In this document: positions 34,245 to 42,706 of the stretch, piece by piece
Layout of the letters: every line of letters starts with the position of its first letter
Numbering within the stretch: the stretch's first letter is position 1
Assembly (NCBI GenBank): GCA_021772915.1
Contig: JAJFLB010000012.1
Coordinates: 62,001-126,000, forward strand
Reading direction: 5' to 3'
Source of the DNA: Gammaproteobacteria bacterium
GTDB lineage: Bacteria > Pseudomonadota > Gammaproteobacteria > Xanthomonadales > SZUA-36
Length of the DNA stretch: 64,000 nt
Notes under the pieces: model-generated
What the model was told of the DNA's origin: nothing
Database searches by the model: none
What the model saw: the letters and a program-made list of their open reading frames with translations, nothing else
Made by a program: the position numbers and the translations under genes

Positions 34245-36599
34245 CTATTCCTCCTGTTGAGCTTGTCGTGTAATGAACTCAGGTGTAAATGTTTTTAACC
34301 AGGCCGGCACCAGGAAAATGGACGCCATGGCGTTCAGTGCCAACATAACGATCAGTAACATGGCTGCATCGGCCTGGAACTTCAGATCAGATACAAACAC
34401 CCACATCATTACGCCACAGATCAGTGTGGCTGCGGTGAAACCGATGGCTTTGCCGGTTGTGGCAAGGGCGGATTTAATCGCTTCGTTGAGTTCCAGGCCA
34501 CCATGGAATTCCGAGCGGATGCGATCCATCAGGTAGATGGAGTAATCGATTCCCACACCAATCCCGACCGCAATAATGGGTACCGTATTGACGTTAATGC
34601 CGATCCCGGCCAGACCCATGTAAGCATAAGTCAGGACGGTTGCGAAAGACATGGCGATCAACATGATCAGACCGGCATGTAGGGATGTATAAAAAGCCGC
34701 AACGGACAAAAATATCAGGGCAAATACCAGTGGGATGATAATCAGGTTGGTTTCAAATGCGGCATCATTGATTGCTGCATTGACACCAATAGTGCCCCCA
34801 GCCAGTTTCAGTGTAAATCCGTCAATGCTGGATTCCACGCTAGCCTTCCATTGATTGATCATTTCGATTGCACGCCGGATGGTGGTCCCCTGGTGATCCT
34901 TGTAGTAAAAAACGATGTTTGCGTTCATCTCGTCGGTATCAAGGAACTCAAGCAAGGCACCCTGAACGGGGCTCGACATCATGTAAAGAAACATCAGTCC
35001 ACCGAGCAGTCGTGCATCATCGGGTACGCTGAACCAACGGGGATCGTTGTAATGCGTGAGCCTGTTCACGGAGCGAATCAAATCCGGTAGGCCCTTGGTT
35101 CCACCCAGCTCAGGGTCTGCCAGCATGTGGGCCTGGAGATCCGCCAGTGCCTTGACTACCTCGGGTCGTTTGAGACCACCCGGTTCATCGGTTTGACCGA
35201 TGACATAAAGTTCCTCGGAGCCCGGGAAGGCCTCATTAATGGTCTTTGAAGAAACGTTATAGTCGTGGTCTGGATACAGCAACGGGGAACCGGGCTCGGT
35301 CTCACCGATCGTGACCTTGGTGCTGGTGGCCAGGGCAGCAACAAAAAGCAACCCACATACAGATAGAATGATGGCCGGTGCACGCGGCCTTGTGACCTTA
35401 TCCGCGATAATTTTGAACAATTTGGCCATGGCACTGCTGCCAGCCGGTCGGACCGTTGGTGTGGGTAACAACTGCAGCACGCAGGGAATCGCTATGATCA
35501 CCGTTATGACGACCGACAGGGCCCACAGGCATGCGTAAACGGCCAGCTTGTCATTAATGGGTACCGAGCCAACAGCAATCAACAACAAACCGATTGCATC
35601 GGAGATCACACCCAGTGATCCGGGCCTGAAAAGGTTGGAAAACGACAGGTGGGCCGCAAAGACCCCATCGTGTCCTTTCTTAATTTCCTGGTAGTAGCGT
35701 TCAACGATCTGGATGCCGTGCGACATGGCCCGGGCGGAGATCAGAAACGGTACAACCAGCATCAACGGATCGAGGTTGTAGCCAAGCAGGGACAGGATGC
35801 CCAAACCCCAGATGGACGTAATGATGATGCCCATGACCGGTAATAAAATTCCGTACATACTGCGGAAGTGCATGACCAGCAAACCCAGCATGATGACCAC
35901 GGTCAACAAGAAAATAGTCATGATCTGATTGGCATAGCTCGATACCCAGCCAACCAGAACCGGTTGTCCGGTTGCGTAAATTTTGATACCTGCAGCAGCC
36001 TCCTGCTCGCGGATCGACTGGAGTTGAAGGAATACCTTGTCGTAGTCAAGTGCGCCCTCGTTCAAAGTACCCCGTACGAGCGCCGATTTCAGATCGGGGG
36101 AAACGATCAGGCCAAAAACACGCGGATCGGCCAGTACATCTTTCCTGATGCCATCAAGCTCAGCATCGCTGTAGCCTCCCTTCAAAGGGTCGTAATAGGT
36201 CGAAGATCTCACTGTGCCTTCGCCACTTAACCAGACCTTCCGCACATTACGGTGGGTCAGGCTGGTCACGAGATTGTGGTTGATTCCTTCCAGTGCATCG
36301 ACCGCAAGTGTGATCCGATGGATTCGGTCCAGCATGTCGTTGCTGATCACCGTTCCGTCTTCGACTGTAATCGCGACGATAATATTGTTTGCACCACCAA
36401 AGGTGTCCCTGATTTCATTGTGGAGTTGAATGTAGGGATGATCCTGGGGTAACAGGTCGGCAAAGTCGGACACGATACGAACCGTGGGTACCCGCAGCGC
36501 AAATACGGCCGTGATAATTGTAATAATCAGCAACGTAGCCTTCGGGAATTTCCACACCAGTTCCACGAACCGGCTCAATGCGTTGCTGAAGCTACTCAT
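34245..36599 (-). CDS. RND/MMPL-superfamily transporter
   Basis: 784 residues from the ATG at 36599; an in-frame start 69 bp further upstream would run into the upstream gene. TM1 (~20-38) is followed by a large periplasmic domain, then five TMs of the first sterol-sensing-like block (LLTVVIMLGLLVMHF onward). A second copy follows: TM, periplasmic loop, and five TMs with GIGVGIDYSIYLMDRIRSEF. This is the HpnN/MMPL-like half-size RND fold, which moves hydrophobic molecules (hopanoids, lipids, steroids). The start overlaps the Ycf48-like gene end by 8 nt and DUF1302 follows at 2 bp. There is no membrane-fusion-protein gene, as is usual for this DUF1302/1329-linked type. Confidence 0.9.
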   Translation of the reverse strand: MSSFSNALSRFVELVWKFPKATLLIITIITAVFALRVPTVRIVSDFADLLPQDHPYIQLHNEIRDTFGGANNIIVAITVEDGTVISNDMLDRIHRITLAVDALEGINHNLVTSLTHRNVRKVWLSGEGTVRSSTYYDPLKGGYSDAELDGIRKDVLADPRVFGLIVSPDLKSALVRGTLNEGALDYDKVFLQLQSIREQEAAAGIKIYATGQPVLVGWVSSYANQIMTIFLLTVVIMLGLLVMHFRSMYGILLPVMGIIITSIWGLGILSLLGYNLDPLMLVVPFLISARAMSHGIQIVERYYQEIKKGHDGVFAAHLSFSNLFRPGSLGVISDAIGLLLIAVGSVPINDKLAVYACLWALSVVITVIIAIPCVLQLLPTPTVRPAGSSAMAKLFKIIADKVTRPRAPAIILSVCGLLFVAALATSTKVTIGETEPGSPLLYPDHDYNVSSKTINEAFPGSEELYVIGQTDEPGGLKRPEVVKALADLQAHMLADPELGGTKGLPDLIRSVNRLTHYNDPRWFSVPDDARLLGGLMFLYMMSSPVQGALLEFLDTDEMNANIVFYYKDHQGTTIRRAIEMINQWKASVESSIDGFTLKLAGGTIGVNAAINDAAFETNLIIIPLVFALIFLSVAAFYTSLHAGLIMLIAMSFATVLTYAYMGLAGIGINVNTVPIIAVGIGVGIDYSIYLMDRIRSEFHGGLELNEAIKSALATTGKAIGFTAATLICGVMMWVFVSDLKFQADAAMLLIVMLALNAMASIFLVPAWLKTFTPEFITRQAQQEE

Positions 36600-37626
36600 C
36601 GAGCACCTCCGCATTTGGCTGCGTGTCATCGTGGGGGATCGTGACCGCAAAAAGCGCACCACCACCACCGGCAGCTATAAACTGACCGTTGCCCAAACCG
36701 GTGACACCACGAAGATAGGTACGGGATTTCGTTGCATCCGAGAACGGACTCCACCCTGCCTCACCCATCTTGTGATATAGAATCGTAGCGTTATCACCGA
36801 CTGCCACCAGCGTGTTGTCTAATCCGGCAATGCCGTAAAGTGGTGTGCTGATTCCGCTCCGCATGTCCAGCCACGATTGACCGCCGTTAACCGTTTCCCA
36901 AATGGTCCCGTTGAGACCCACTACCCATCCCGTTGCGGGGTTGGCGAAGTATGCACTCTGTGGGTAAAAACTATCAGGCAGATCATCAGCACGACTCCAG
37001 CTAAGGCCACCATCGTTGCTAATTAGCACCGTACCGAACTCACCGGTCACAACACCATGTAGCTGATCCGTGAATTGAATCGTGGTCAGGTAGAGGTCTT
37101 CATCCAGCGACCAGGTTTTCCAGTTGGACCCGCCATCCCCTGAGTTGAGAATCGTACTAAAGCCACCAGTCACCCATAGACCATTTGCAAAATCGCAGGT
37201 CATCGCCTGTGGCTCGGTCATTTCGGGTAGTGATTGCCGCAGCCAATTGCCAGCGGGCTGCATGGACCAGATACCGTCGGTTTTTTCAATGCTGTGGAAA
37301 CTGCCGTCCGGACACACTGTGACATCCACCAGGAAGGGCTTGCGGGCTAAGGACGATCGTTGCCAACTGGCGCCACCGTCGGTTGATTGAACGATTGTAC
37401 CCATGCCACCGACGGCTACCACGGTATCCTGGTAGCTCGCCGTCGCCTGGAACAGGTCGGAACGATATGTCGGTTGGGATAACTGATCGTTGACCGCCGA
37501 TAGATCGAGCGCTGCTTCACAGCCCGCGAGCATCGTTCCAAGGAATGCAATGTACAACACGGTTGAGACGGTGCGGTGCCTGGTGTTTAACCGGAGTGTC
37601 TTCTCTACTGCCCTGCAATTATTCAT
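36592..37626 (-). CDS. Ycf48/HCF136-like beta-propeller lipoprotein
   Basis: 344 residues. The N-terminus is long and basic, then hydrophobic, with lipobox LAGC (Cys36), indicating a lipoprotein. Residues ~55-335 contain about six repeats of the BNR/Ycf48 type (VAVGGMGTIVQSTDGGASW, GEFGTVLISNDGGLSW, LNGTIWETVNGGQSW), making a propeller. Related proteins are assembly factors or are encoded beside MMPL pumps in degradation clusters; its precise role there is unknown. It is the first gene of the minus-strand operon and has a 15-bp palindrome 6 bp upstream of its start. Confidence 0.85.
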   Translation of the reverse strand: MNNCRAVEKTLRLNTRHRTVSTVLYIAFLGTMLAGCEAALDLSAVNDQLSQPTYRSDLFQATASYQDTVVAVGGMGTIVQSTDGGASWQRSSLARKPFLVDVTVCPDGSFHSIEKTDGIWSMQPAGNWLRQSLPEMTEPQAMTCDFANGLWVTGGFSTILNSGDGGSNWKTWSLDEDLYLTTIQFTDQLHGVVTGEFGTVLISNDGGLSWSRADDLPDSFYPQSAYFANPATGWVVGLNGTIWETVNGGQSWLDMRSGISTPLYGIAGLDNTLVAVGDNATILYHKMGEAGWSPFSDATKSRTYLRGVTGLGNGQFIAAGGGGALFAVTIPHDDTQPNAEVLDE

Positions 37627-37631
37627 GTGTT

Positions 37632-37646
37632 AATTGGTTACCAATT
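37632..37646. promoter_or_regulatory. Perfect 15-bp palindrome AATTGGTTACCAATT
   Basis: A 7+1+7 perfect inverted repeat sits 6 bp before the ATG of the Ycf48-like gene, where a bound repressor would block transcription or initiation. The TTGGT-N-ACCAA core is the kind of site bound by TetR- or GntR-type regulators. It differs from the palindromes nearer marR, so two regulators may act on this region. Confidence 0.5.
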
Positions 37647-37737
37647 CTTCGAATCCCTGCGTTCAAAAAAAAGGAATCGAAGGTACTCAAATCTTTTCAG
37701 TCTTGAATACTAATATGAATAACAAACATAATCAATA

Positions 37738-37766
37738 TTGACAATACTTAAGTATAGATATTTAAT
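37738..37766 (+). promoter_or_regulatory. Candidate marR promoter with an operator in its spacer
   Basis: TTGACA (37738-37743) and TTTAAT (37761-37766) are 17 bp apart, a good sigma-70 pair with a consensus -35. The spacer contains the perfect 12-bp palindrome ATACTTAAGTAT (37744-37755). A MarR dimer bound there would shut the promoter, so autorepression of marR and the downstream molybdenum operon is likely (inference). The whole 37627-37825 stretch is much more AT-rich than its surroundings. Confidence 0.5.
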
Positions 37767-37773
37767 ATATTAA
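37762..37773. promoter_or_regulatory. Perfect 12-bp palindrome TTAATATATTAA
   Basis: This overlaps the -10 element of the candidate marR promoter and lies 7 bp from the ATACTTAAGTAT palindrome (18 bp centre to centre). It is a plausible second operator, but in such AT-rich DNA a chance palindrome is also possible. Confidence 0.35.
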
Positions 37774-37825
37774 CTATATGTACGTAAATCTTTCTTAAAA
37801 CTAACTGCTGGTTTAAACTCTTTCG

Positions 37826-38308
37826 ATGCCTAAATCACCAAGCGAAGCCAAATTTGACGAAACACTGAGAAAAAAGAATGTGCTACGTCTGTGGTTGCGG
37901 TTGCTGTCGTGTGAAAGGTCAATCGAACAGCGCATGCGGTCGCATCTGCGTGAGAATTTTGACATTACACTGCCCCAGTTTGAGGTCTTGTGCGAGCTTG
38001 ATCACTACGGCACACCACTTGTTATGTCGCGGCTTTCCGAACTGCTGAAGGTGACGAGCAGCAACATCACTGGCGTAATTGACCGGCTTGAGCGTGACGG
38101 TATCGTCAAGCGTTTTCGATCGAGTGAGGACCGTCGGGTACAGTATATCGATATGACGGCCAAGGGACGGTCAGCATTTGTGAAAATTGCGGCGGACAAT
38201 GCGCTTTGGGTCAGCCGCGCGTTTACCCAGCTAAGCGACAAGGAAGTGAAACAACTTCAGAGGCTTTTACTGAAGGCACGTGAGTCAGCCATCGAGTCTC
38301 TCGGTTGA
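37826..38308 (+). CDS. MarR-family transcriptional regulator
   Basis: 160 residues. The winged helix-turn-helix spans ~45-125: DITLPQFEVLCEL, RLSELLKVTSSNITGVIDRLERDG (recognition helix) and RFRSSEDRRVQYIDMTAKG (wing), with dimerisation helices at both ends. MarR proteins respond to aromatic or phenolic ligands. It overlaps none of the operators but starts 60 bp downstream of them and leads the molybdenum hydroxylase operon; the next gene starts 55 bp after its stop. The divergent RND operon probably shares its control. The N-terminal ~20 residues are extra and basic. Confidence 0.92.
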   Translation: MPKSPSEAKFDETLRKKNVLRLWLRLLSCERSIEQRMRSHLRENFDITLPQFEVLCELDHYGTPLVMSRLSELLKVTSSNITGVIDRLERDGIVKRFRSSEDRRVQYIDMTAKGRSAFVKIAADNALWVSRAFTQLSDKEVKQLQRLLLKARESAIESLG

Positions 38309-38363
38309 CAGGGCAAGATTGGGCAAAGATTATTCGAACAAGGCTGCAAATTGGAGAACACCA

Positions 38364-39239
38364 GTGTCATTAGCAAGTGTTAAGGAATACTTTGCACCCG
38401 ACGGCACCGAAAAGGTACTTGAACTGCTTGAAACTTACGGTGACGGTGCACTGATCGTTGCCGGCGGTAGTTTCGTGCATGGACTGGATGCCCGTGATCT
38501 GCTAACCGGCGTTGAAGCATTGATCGATATTCAGAACCTGGGTCTCGGTCAGATCACGCTGGAAGCAGCGGGTTTGTCAATCGGGGCGACGGTCACTTTC
38601 AGCGAATTACGACAGGACAACGAAATCCAAACTGCAACCGCTCTCGGCGCGGTGCGAGATGCCTTGAATTGTCCACCACTGCAAATCAGAAATGTCGCAA
38701 CCATCGGTGGCAATATCGCAGCGGCTTGCCCTTACTTCGATCTGCCTACAGCGCTGATGTCAGTGGACGGCGTGGTACAGGCATGCGGACCAGACGGTAC
38801 GCGGGAAATCGAGATGCAAGCATTCTTTTCCAGCTTGTTTCAGAATTCACTCGTGGCCGGTGAGTTCGTTACTGGTTTGTTGCTCCCGCCACTGCCCGGG
38901 CGATCATCCAGTGCATTTATCAAGCTTGAAACCAATGCCAACGATCTTGCAATCGTTAATGTTGCGGTGCGGGTCAGTCTCGATGAGTCCGGCATTTGCC
39001 AGCAGGCACGGGTGGTTGTTGGAGGAGGAGTCGCTGAAACTCCGATCAGGGCCACTGCAGCTGAAACCGTTTTGCAGGGTGAAAGAATGACGGACGAATT
39101 GTTGCAGAGCGCCAGTGCTGAAGTGCCCTCGGATTTGCAACCGATGTCTGATCACCGGGCATCAGCAGCCTATCGGTCTGCAGTTGCAAAGACACTGACA
39201 AAACGTGCCCTTGCGCGCGCTTTGGCCCGCCTGGACTAA
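38364..39239 (+). CDS. Molybdenum hydroxylase FAD subunit (CoxM/XdhB-like)
   Basis: 291 residues from GTG at 38364, with GGAG 7 nt upstream; this start fits the family length. An ATG at 38280, inside marR, would add 28 residues. FAD-binding blocks are IVAGGS and TIGGNIAAACPYFD, with the C-terminal CODH-type domain after ~170. It passes electrons from the 2Fe-2S subunit to FAD and on to an acceptor. It is the first of three subunit genes (M, S, L) in a row. It is the xanthine-dehydrogenase/CO-dehydrogenase/quinoline-oxidoreductase type; the large subunit decides the reaction. Confidence 0.88.
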   Translation: MSLASVKEYFAPDGTEKVLELLETYGDGALIVAGGSFVHGLDARDLLTGVEALIDIQNLGLGQITLEAAGLSIGATVTFSELRQDNEIQTATALGAVRDALNCPPLQIRNVATIGGNIAAACPYFDLPTALMSVDGVVQACGPDGTREIEMQAFFSSLFQNSLVAGEFVTGLLLPPLPGRSSSAFIKLETNANDLAIVNVAVRVSLDESGICQQARVVVGGGVAETPIRATAAETVLQGERMTDELLQSASAEVPSDLQPMSDHRASAAYRSAVAKTLTKRALARALARLD

Positions 39240-39246
39240 CGAGAAT

Positions 39247-39732
39247 ATGGACATGAAAAAATCTGTCAGCTTTGAAGTTAACGGTCAACACCAGGAACTT
39301 GCCGTGGCACCCAGCGAAACCCTGTTGCAGGTTTTGCGCGATCAGTTGCGGCTTGTTGGTGCCAAGCGTGGTTGCGATTCCGGCGGCTGTGGCTGTTGTA
39401 CCGTGCATGTGGATGGCAAGGCCGTGTATTCCTGCATGACCTTCGCCCGCTCATTGCAAAACTGTAAAGTGACAACCATCGAGGGACTTACAAAAAAAGA
39501 CGAGCTTGATCCCTTGCAAACTGCTTTTGTCGAACAAGGAGCGGTCCAGTGCGGCTATTGCACCTGCGGCATGATCATGTCCGCAAAGGAGTTTCTGAGC
39601 AAGCATGAACAACCCGATGAGGATCAGATACGCCACGCCATTGCGGGAAACCTCTGCCGTTGTACCGGTTACCACAAGATCGTCAGGGCCATCAAGATAG
39701 CGGGTCAAACCACGGACCTGGCGGGGGAGTAA
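39247..39732 (+). CDS. Molybdenum hydroxylase 2Fe-2S subunit (CoxS/XdhC-like)
   Basis: 161 residues (a second ATG at 39253 is possible). The plant-type [2Fe-2S] ligands are Cys43, Cys48, Cys51 and Cys63 (CDSGGCGCC ... YSC). The second, helical-domain cluster has QCGYCTCGM and CRCTGYHKI. It relays electrons from the molybdenum site to FAD. It lies 7 bp after the FAD subunit gene and 4 bp before the large subunit gene, a tight operon. The cluster region carries one extra Cys in CTC, a minor variation. Confidence 0.92.
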   Translation: MDMKKSVSFEVNGQHQELAVAPSETLLQVLRDQLRLVGAKRGCDSGGCGCCTVHVDGKAVYSCMTFARSLQNCKVTTIEGLTKKDELDPLQTAFVEQGAVQCGYCTCGMIMSAKEFLSKHEQPDEDQIRHAIAGNLCRCTGYHKIVRAIKIAGQTTDLAGE

Positions 39733-39736
39733 GGTC

Positions 39737-42064
39737 ATGACCAAAACAAACGTGGTTGGCCAAAGCGTCATTGGGCCCGATGCCTTGGAAAAGGTTCGGG
39801 GTGGCAAGGGTTTTCCGGTCAACGTCAACCTGCCGGGGATGCTGCACGCCAAACTCTTGCGTAGTCCGTACGCGCATGCCCGTGTTTTGAACATTGATAC
39901 TTCTGAGGCTGAGAAGCTATCAGGCGTCAAGGCCGTCCTCGTGCCAGGCGATGTGCCACAGATAAAGTTCTGCCCGGTCTACTTTGTCCCGACCATGGCG
40001 CCCAGCATGATCCAGGATATGCTGGTGATGAGTGAGACCGTTCGTTATGCGGGCCAACCGGTGGCCGCCGTTGCTGCCACCAGTCCGGAGATTGCCGAGC
40101 AGGCATTACAACTGATCGATGTGGATTACGAAGAACTGGAAGCTGTTTTCGACACCGATTCCGCCATGCAGAACGGCGCACCTCGTCTGCATGAGGAAGC
40201 CGAGAACAACATTGCCAAAAACCCGGTTTTTGAGTTTGGCGACCTTGAAGCTGGATTTGCGGATGCCGATCATATTTTTGAAGGCACCTATAAAACCCAA
40301 CGTGCCCATACCTGTTACATGGAACCCCGTGTTTGTGTGGTTGACAGTGATGTTGACGGGCGCCTGACGGTGCACTCGTCGATGCAGCATATGTTTGGGC
40401 TGCGGGAGAAACTTGCCTTCGTACTGGACCTGCCTGAGAGTATGGTTAACGTCATTAAACCGCCGTACATCGGCGGTGGTTTCGGCGGCAAACTCGATCT
40501 CGGTTATATCGAACCTGTAGCGGCTCTTCTGAGCCTGAAGACAGAAAAACCGGTGCGTATTGAGCAGACTCGGTACGAGGATTTCATCACCACCACACGG
40601 AATCCAATCGAGGTATACCTGAAGACCGGGATCAAGTCAGACGGCACGTTTACCGCCCGTTACGCCCGCAGCACACTCGATTGCGGTGCACATGCGACGC
40701 ACGGTGCGGAAGTCATTATGGTGCATGGCATGTTCGGTATCCTGCTCCCTTACCGGTGTGTCAATCAGACATGGGAAGGCCGTACTGTTTATACCAATAA
40801 CATGATTGGCGGAGGTTATCGTGGTTATGGCTCACCGCAAGGGGCATTTGCCATCGAATCACAAATCGACGAGATATGTGAAGAGCTGGGGCTCGATCCG
40901 ATTGAATTCCGCTTGAAAAATGCCCACAAAGAAGGTGACCCACACCCGTTCAATCCAGAATTTACGCTGTCAACCTATCGTTTCGAAGACTGCCTGCGAC
41001 AGGCGGCCGCGCGCATCGATTGGGGGCAACGGACACCGGCAGGAAGCGCCACCGGCACGATAAAACGTGGCATCGGTTTCGGCTGCCAGGCCCTTTGGGT
41101 CAGCGGCTGCATGGGCTTTCCCGATATTTATGAACACAGCGGGGCGATTATCAAGCTCAACCCCGACGGCACCGCCAACCTGTCCAATGCTACCGTCGAC
41201 ATGGGGTCGGGTCAAAACGTAACTCTGTGTCAAATTGCAGCGGAAGAGCTAGGTCTGCAAGCCGACCAGGTCCGTATGACCTATGCCGATACCGAAACCG
41301 TGCCCTTTGACGCGCCCAGCCATGCGAGCCGAGTGACCTACTCGGCTGGCACCGCGGTCAAAGCCGCAGCAGCAAATGTGAAGAAGAGGCTGTTGGAAGT
41401 TGCCGGTGTAATGCTAGAAACCACTGTAGATGATCTCAAAGTTCAGGACGGTCACGTTTGCCACCAGGGCTCGGACCGGAAACTGTCCATTGCCGAAGTC
41501 GTCAAGCGTGCCGAAAGCCCGTTTGTGCAGATGACCGCAGAAGGACCCCAACCGACGACGATCGGGGAAAAAGGCACGATCATAGGCGTTGCGAGTATGG
41601 CTCCTCCATCCAACCCGTCGCCATCGTCAGTTGAGTTTGTCGAAATCGAAGTCGACACCGAAACCGGTGTGGTAAAAGTGCTCAAGGTTGTGTTTGCGCA
41701 TGATATAGGCAAGGTCATCAATCCGTCGGCGGCACAGGGCCAGGTTGAGGGCGGCTTTCAACAGGGTATGGGATATGCGCTGATGGAGAATATTCTGTTC
41801 GATGACGAAACCGGTGCCTGTCTGACGGCCGATTTTCTCGACTACAAGATGCCCACGGCAGTGGAAATGCCACCCGTTATCGACAGCATCTTTATTGAAT
41901 CGGACGAACCCACAGGACCGTTTGGAGCCAAGAGTCTATCAGAGCCCTGTTGTACGGTGCCGGCACCGGCGATTGCCAACGCCATCTACAATGCGGTGGG
42001 TGTCAGGGTTCGGGAATTGCCTATCACACCGGAAAAAATCCTCGCCGGTCTTGGAAAACTCTGA
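39737..42064 (+). CDS. Molybdenum hydroxylase large subunit (XDH type, not CO dehydrogenase)
   Basis: 775 residues. The cofactor-binding IGGGFGGK is at 245-252 and GGGYRGYGSPQ is the loop near the Mo ligand. The catalytic base is Glu736 in KSLSEPCCTVPAPAIANAI. The CO-dehydrogenase loop AYRCSFR is absent, so CO oxidation is ruled out. The enzyme should hydroxylate a carbon next to nitrogen, an aldehyde or an aromatic ring, or, in the benzoyl-CoA-reductase-like branch, remove a phenolic hydroxyl. It uses the Moco made via MoaA (9.8 kb), probably as the cytosine dinucleotide. The substrate cannot be read. Confidence 0.9.
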   Translation: MTKTNVVGQSVIGPDALEKVRGGKGFPVNVNLPGMLHAKLLRSPYAHARVLNIDTSEAEKLSGVKAVLVPGDVPQIKFCPVYFVPTMAPSMIQDMLVMSETVRYAGQPVAAVAATSPEIAEQALQLIDVDYEELEAVFDTDSAMQNGAPRLHEEAENNIAKNPVFEFGDLEAGFADADHIFEGTYKTQRAHTCYMEPRVCVVDSDVDGRLTVHSSMQHMFGLREKLAFVLDLPESMVNVIKPPYIGGGFGGKLDLGYIEPVAALLSLKTEKPVRIEQTRYEDFITTTRNPIEVYLKTGIKSDGTFTARYARSTLDCGAHATHGAEVIMVHGMFGILLPYRCVNQTWEGRTVYTNNMIGGGYRGYGSPQGAFAIESQIDEICEELGLDPIEFRLKNAHKEGDPHPFNPEFTLSTYRFEDCLRQAAARIDWGQRTPAGSATGTIKRGIGFGCQALWVSGCMGFPDIYEHSGAIIKLNPDGTANLSNATVDMGSGQNVTLCQIAAEELGLQADQVRMTYADTETVPFDAPSHASRVTYSAGTAVKAAAANVKKRLLEVAGVMLETTVDDLKVQDGHVCHQGSDRKLSIAEVVKRAESPFVQMTAEGPQPTTIGEKGTIIGVASMAPPSNPSPSSVEFVEIEVDTETGVVKVLKVVFAHDIGKVINPSAAQGQVEGGFQQGMGYALMENILFDDETGACLTADFLDYKMPTAVEMPPVIDSIFIESDEPTGPFGAKSLSEPCCTVPAPAIANAIYNAVGVRVRELPITPEKILAGLGKL

Positions 42065-42096
42065 AGCCACACAATGACAAGTGTTAACCAGCCCGA

Positions 42097-42675
42097 ATGA
42101 GAATCGAAAAGAGCTTTGAAATTAGTGCATCACAAGAAGAAGTATGGCGGTTTGTCAGCACACCGGAGATGGTCGGGATGTGCTTTCCAGGTTGTCAAGG
42201 TGTAACCGCACTTGGCGAGGACAAGTACAAGGCCACTATAAAAGTTCATTTCGGGCCGATAAAAACAGTCTTCAATGTCGACTTCGAAGCAACTGAAACA
42301 CGACCAACAGAATTTTTGTCCTATACTAGCCGTGGCGAGGAAGGCAATCGTGCCAGCCGTCTGAAGGCCGACAGCACTTTGACTTTGTCAACGCTCAATG
42401 AGGGTCGGACCCGGGTTGTTTACACCTCTGACGTATCCATCGTGGGACGACTCGGCAAGTTCGGGCTTGGTATGATGAACAAAAAGGCCGATTCGATGGG
42501 TGATGAATTCGTGCAGGTTTTGCGCACGAAAATCGAAGGCCCGTCAGACCATGACGTGGACGTGCCTGCAACGATCGAAAAGAATGGCCATGACGGCTGG
42601 CAGAAATTTATCATGGTGGCGATCGCGGTCACCATAACCATTGTGGTTTTCTATTTTTTACAGGTTGACGTTTGA
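42097..42675 (+). CDS. CoxG-family SRPBCC protein with C-terminal membrane anchor
   Basis: 192 residues. The START-like fold of CoxG covers residues 1-150 (RIEKSFEISASQEEVWRFVS, MCFPGCQGVTALGEDKYKA). The end is a single TM helix (IMVAIAVTITIVVFYFL), as in the CO-dehydrogenase CoxG that tethers the enzyme to the membrane. The presence of both features implies that the molybdenum hydroxylase is held at the inner membrane and gives electrons to the respiratory chain. It lies 32 bp after the large subunit gene. Confidence 0.85.
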   Translation: MRIEKSFEISASQEEVWRFVSTPEMVGMCFPGCQGVTALGEDKYKATIKVHFGPIKTVFNVDFEATETRPTEFLSYTSRGEEGNRASRLKADSTLTLSTLNEGRTRVVYTSDVSIVGRLGKFGLGMMNKKADSMGDEFVQVLRTKIEGPSDHDVDVPATIEKNGHDGWQKFIMVAIAVTITIVVFYFLQVDV

Positions 42676-42706
42676 CCAGGTTAACCCCGACCCAGGAACG
42701 AGAAAA

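Noticed and set aside
39737-42064. Aerobic CO dehydrogenase large subunit
   Set aside because: CoxM/S/L order and CoxG invite it, but the form I CO-dehydrogenase active-site loop AYRCSFR is absent and YRGYGSPQ is XDH-like.
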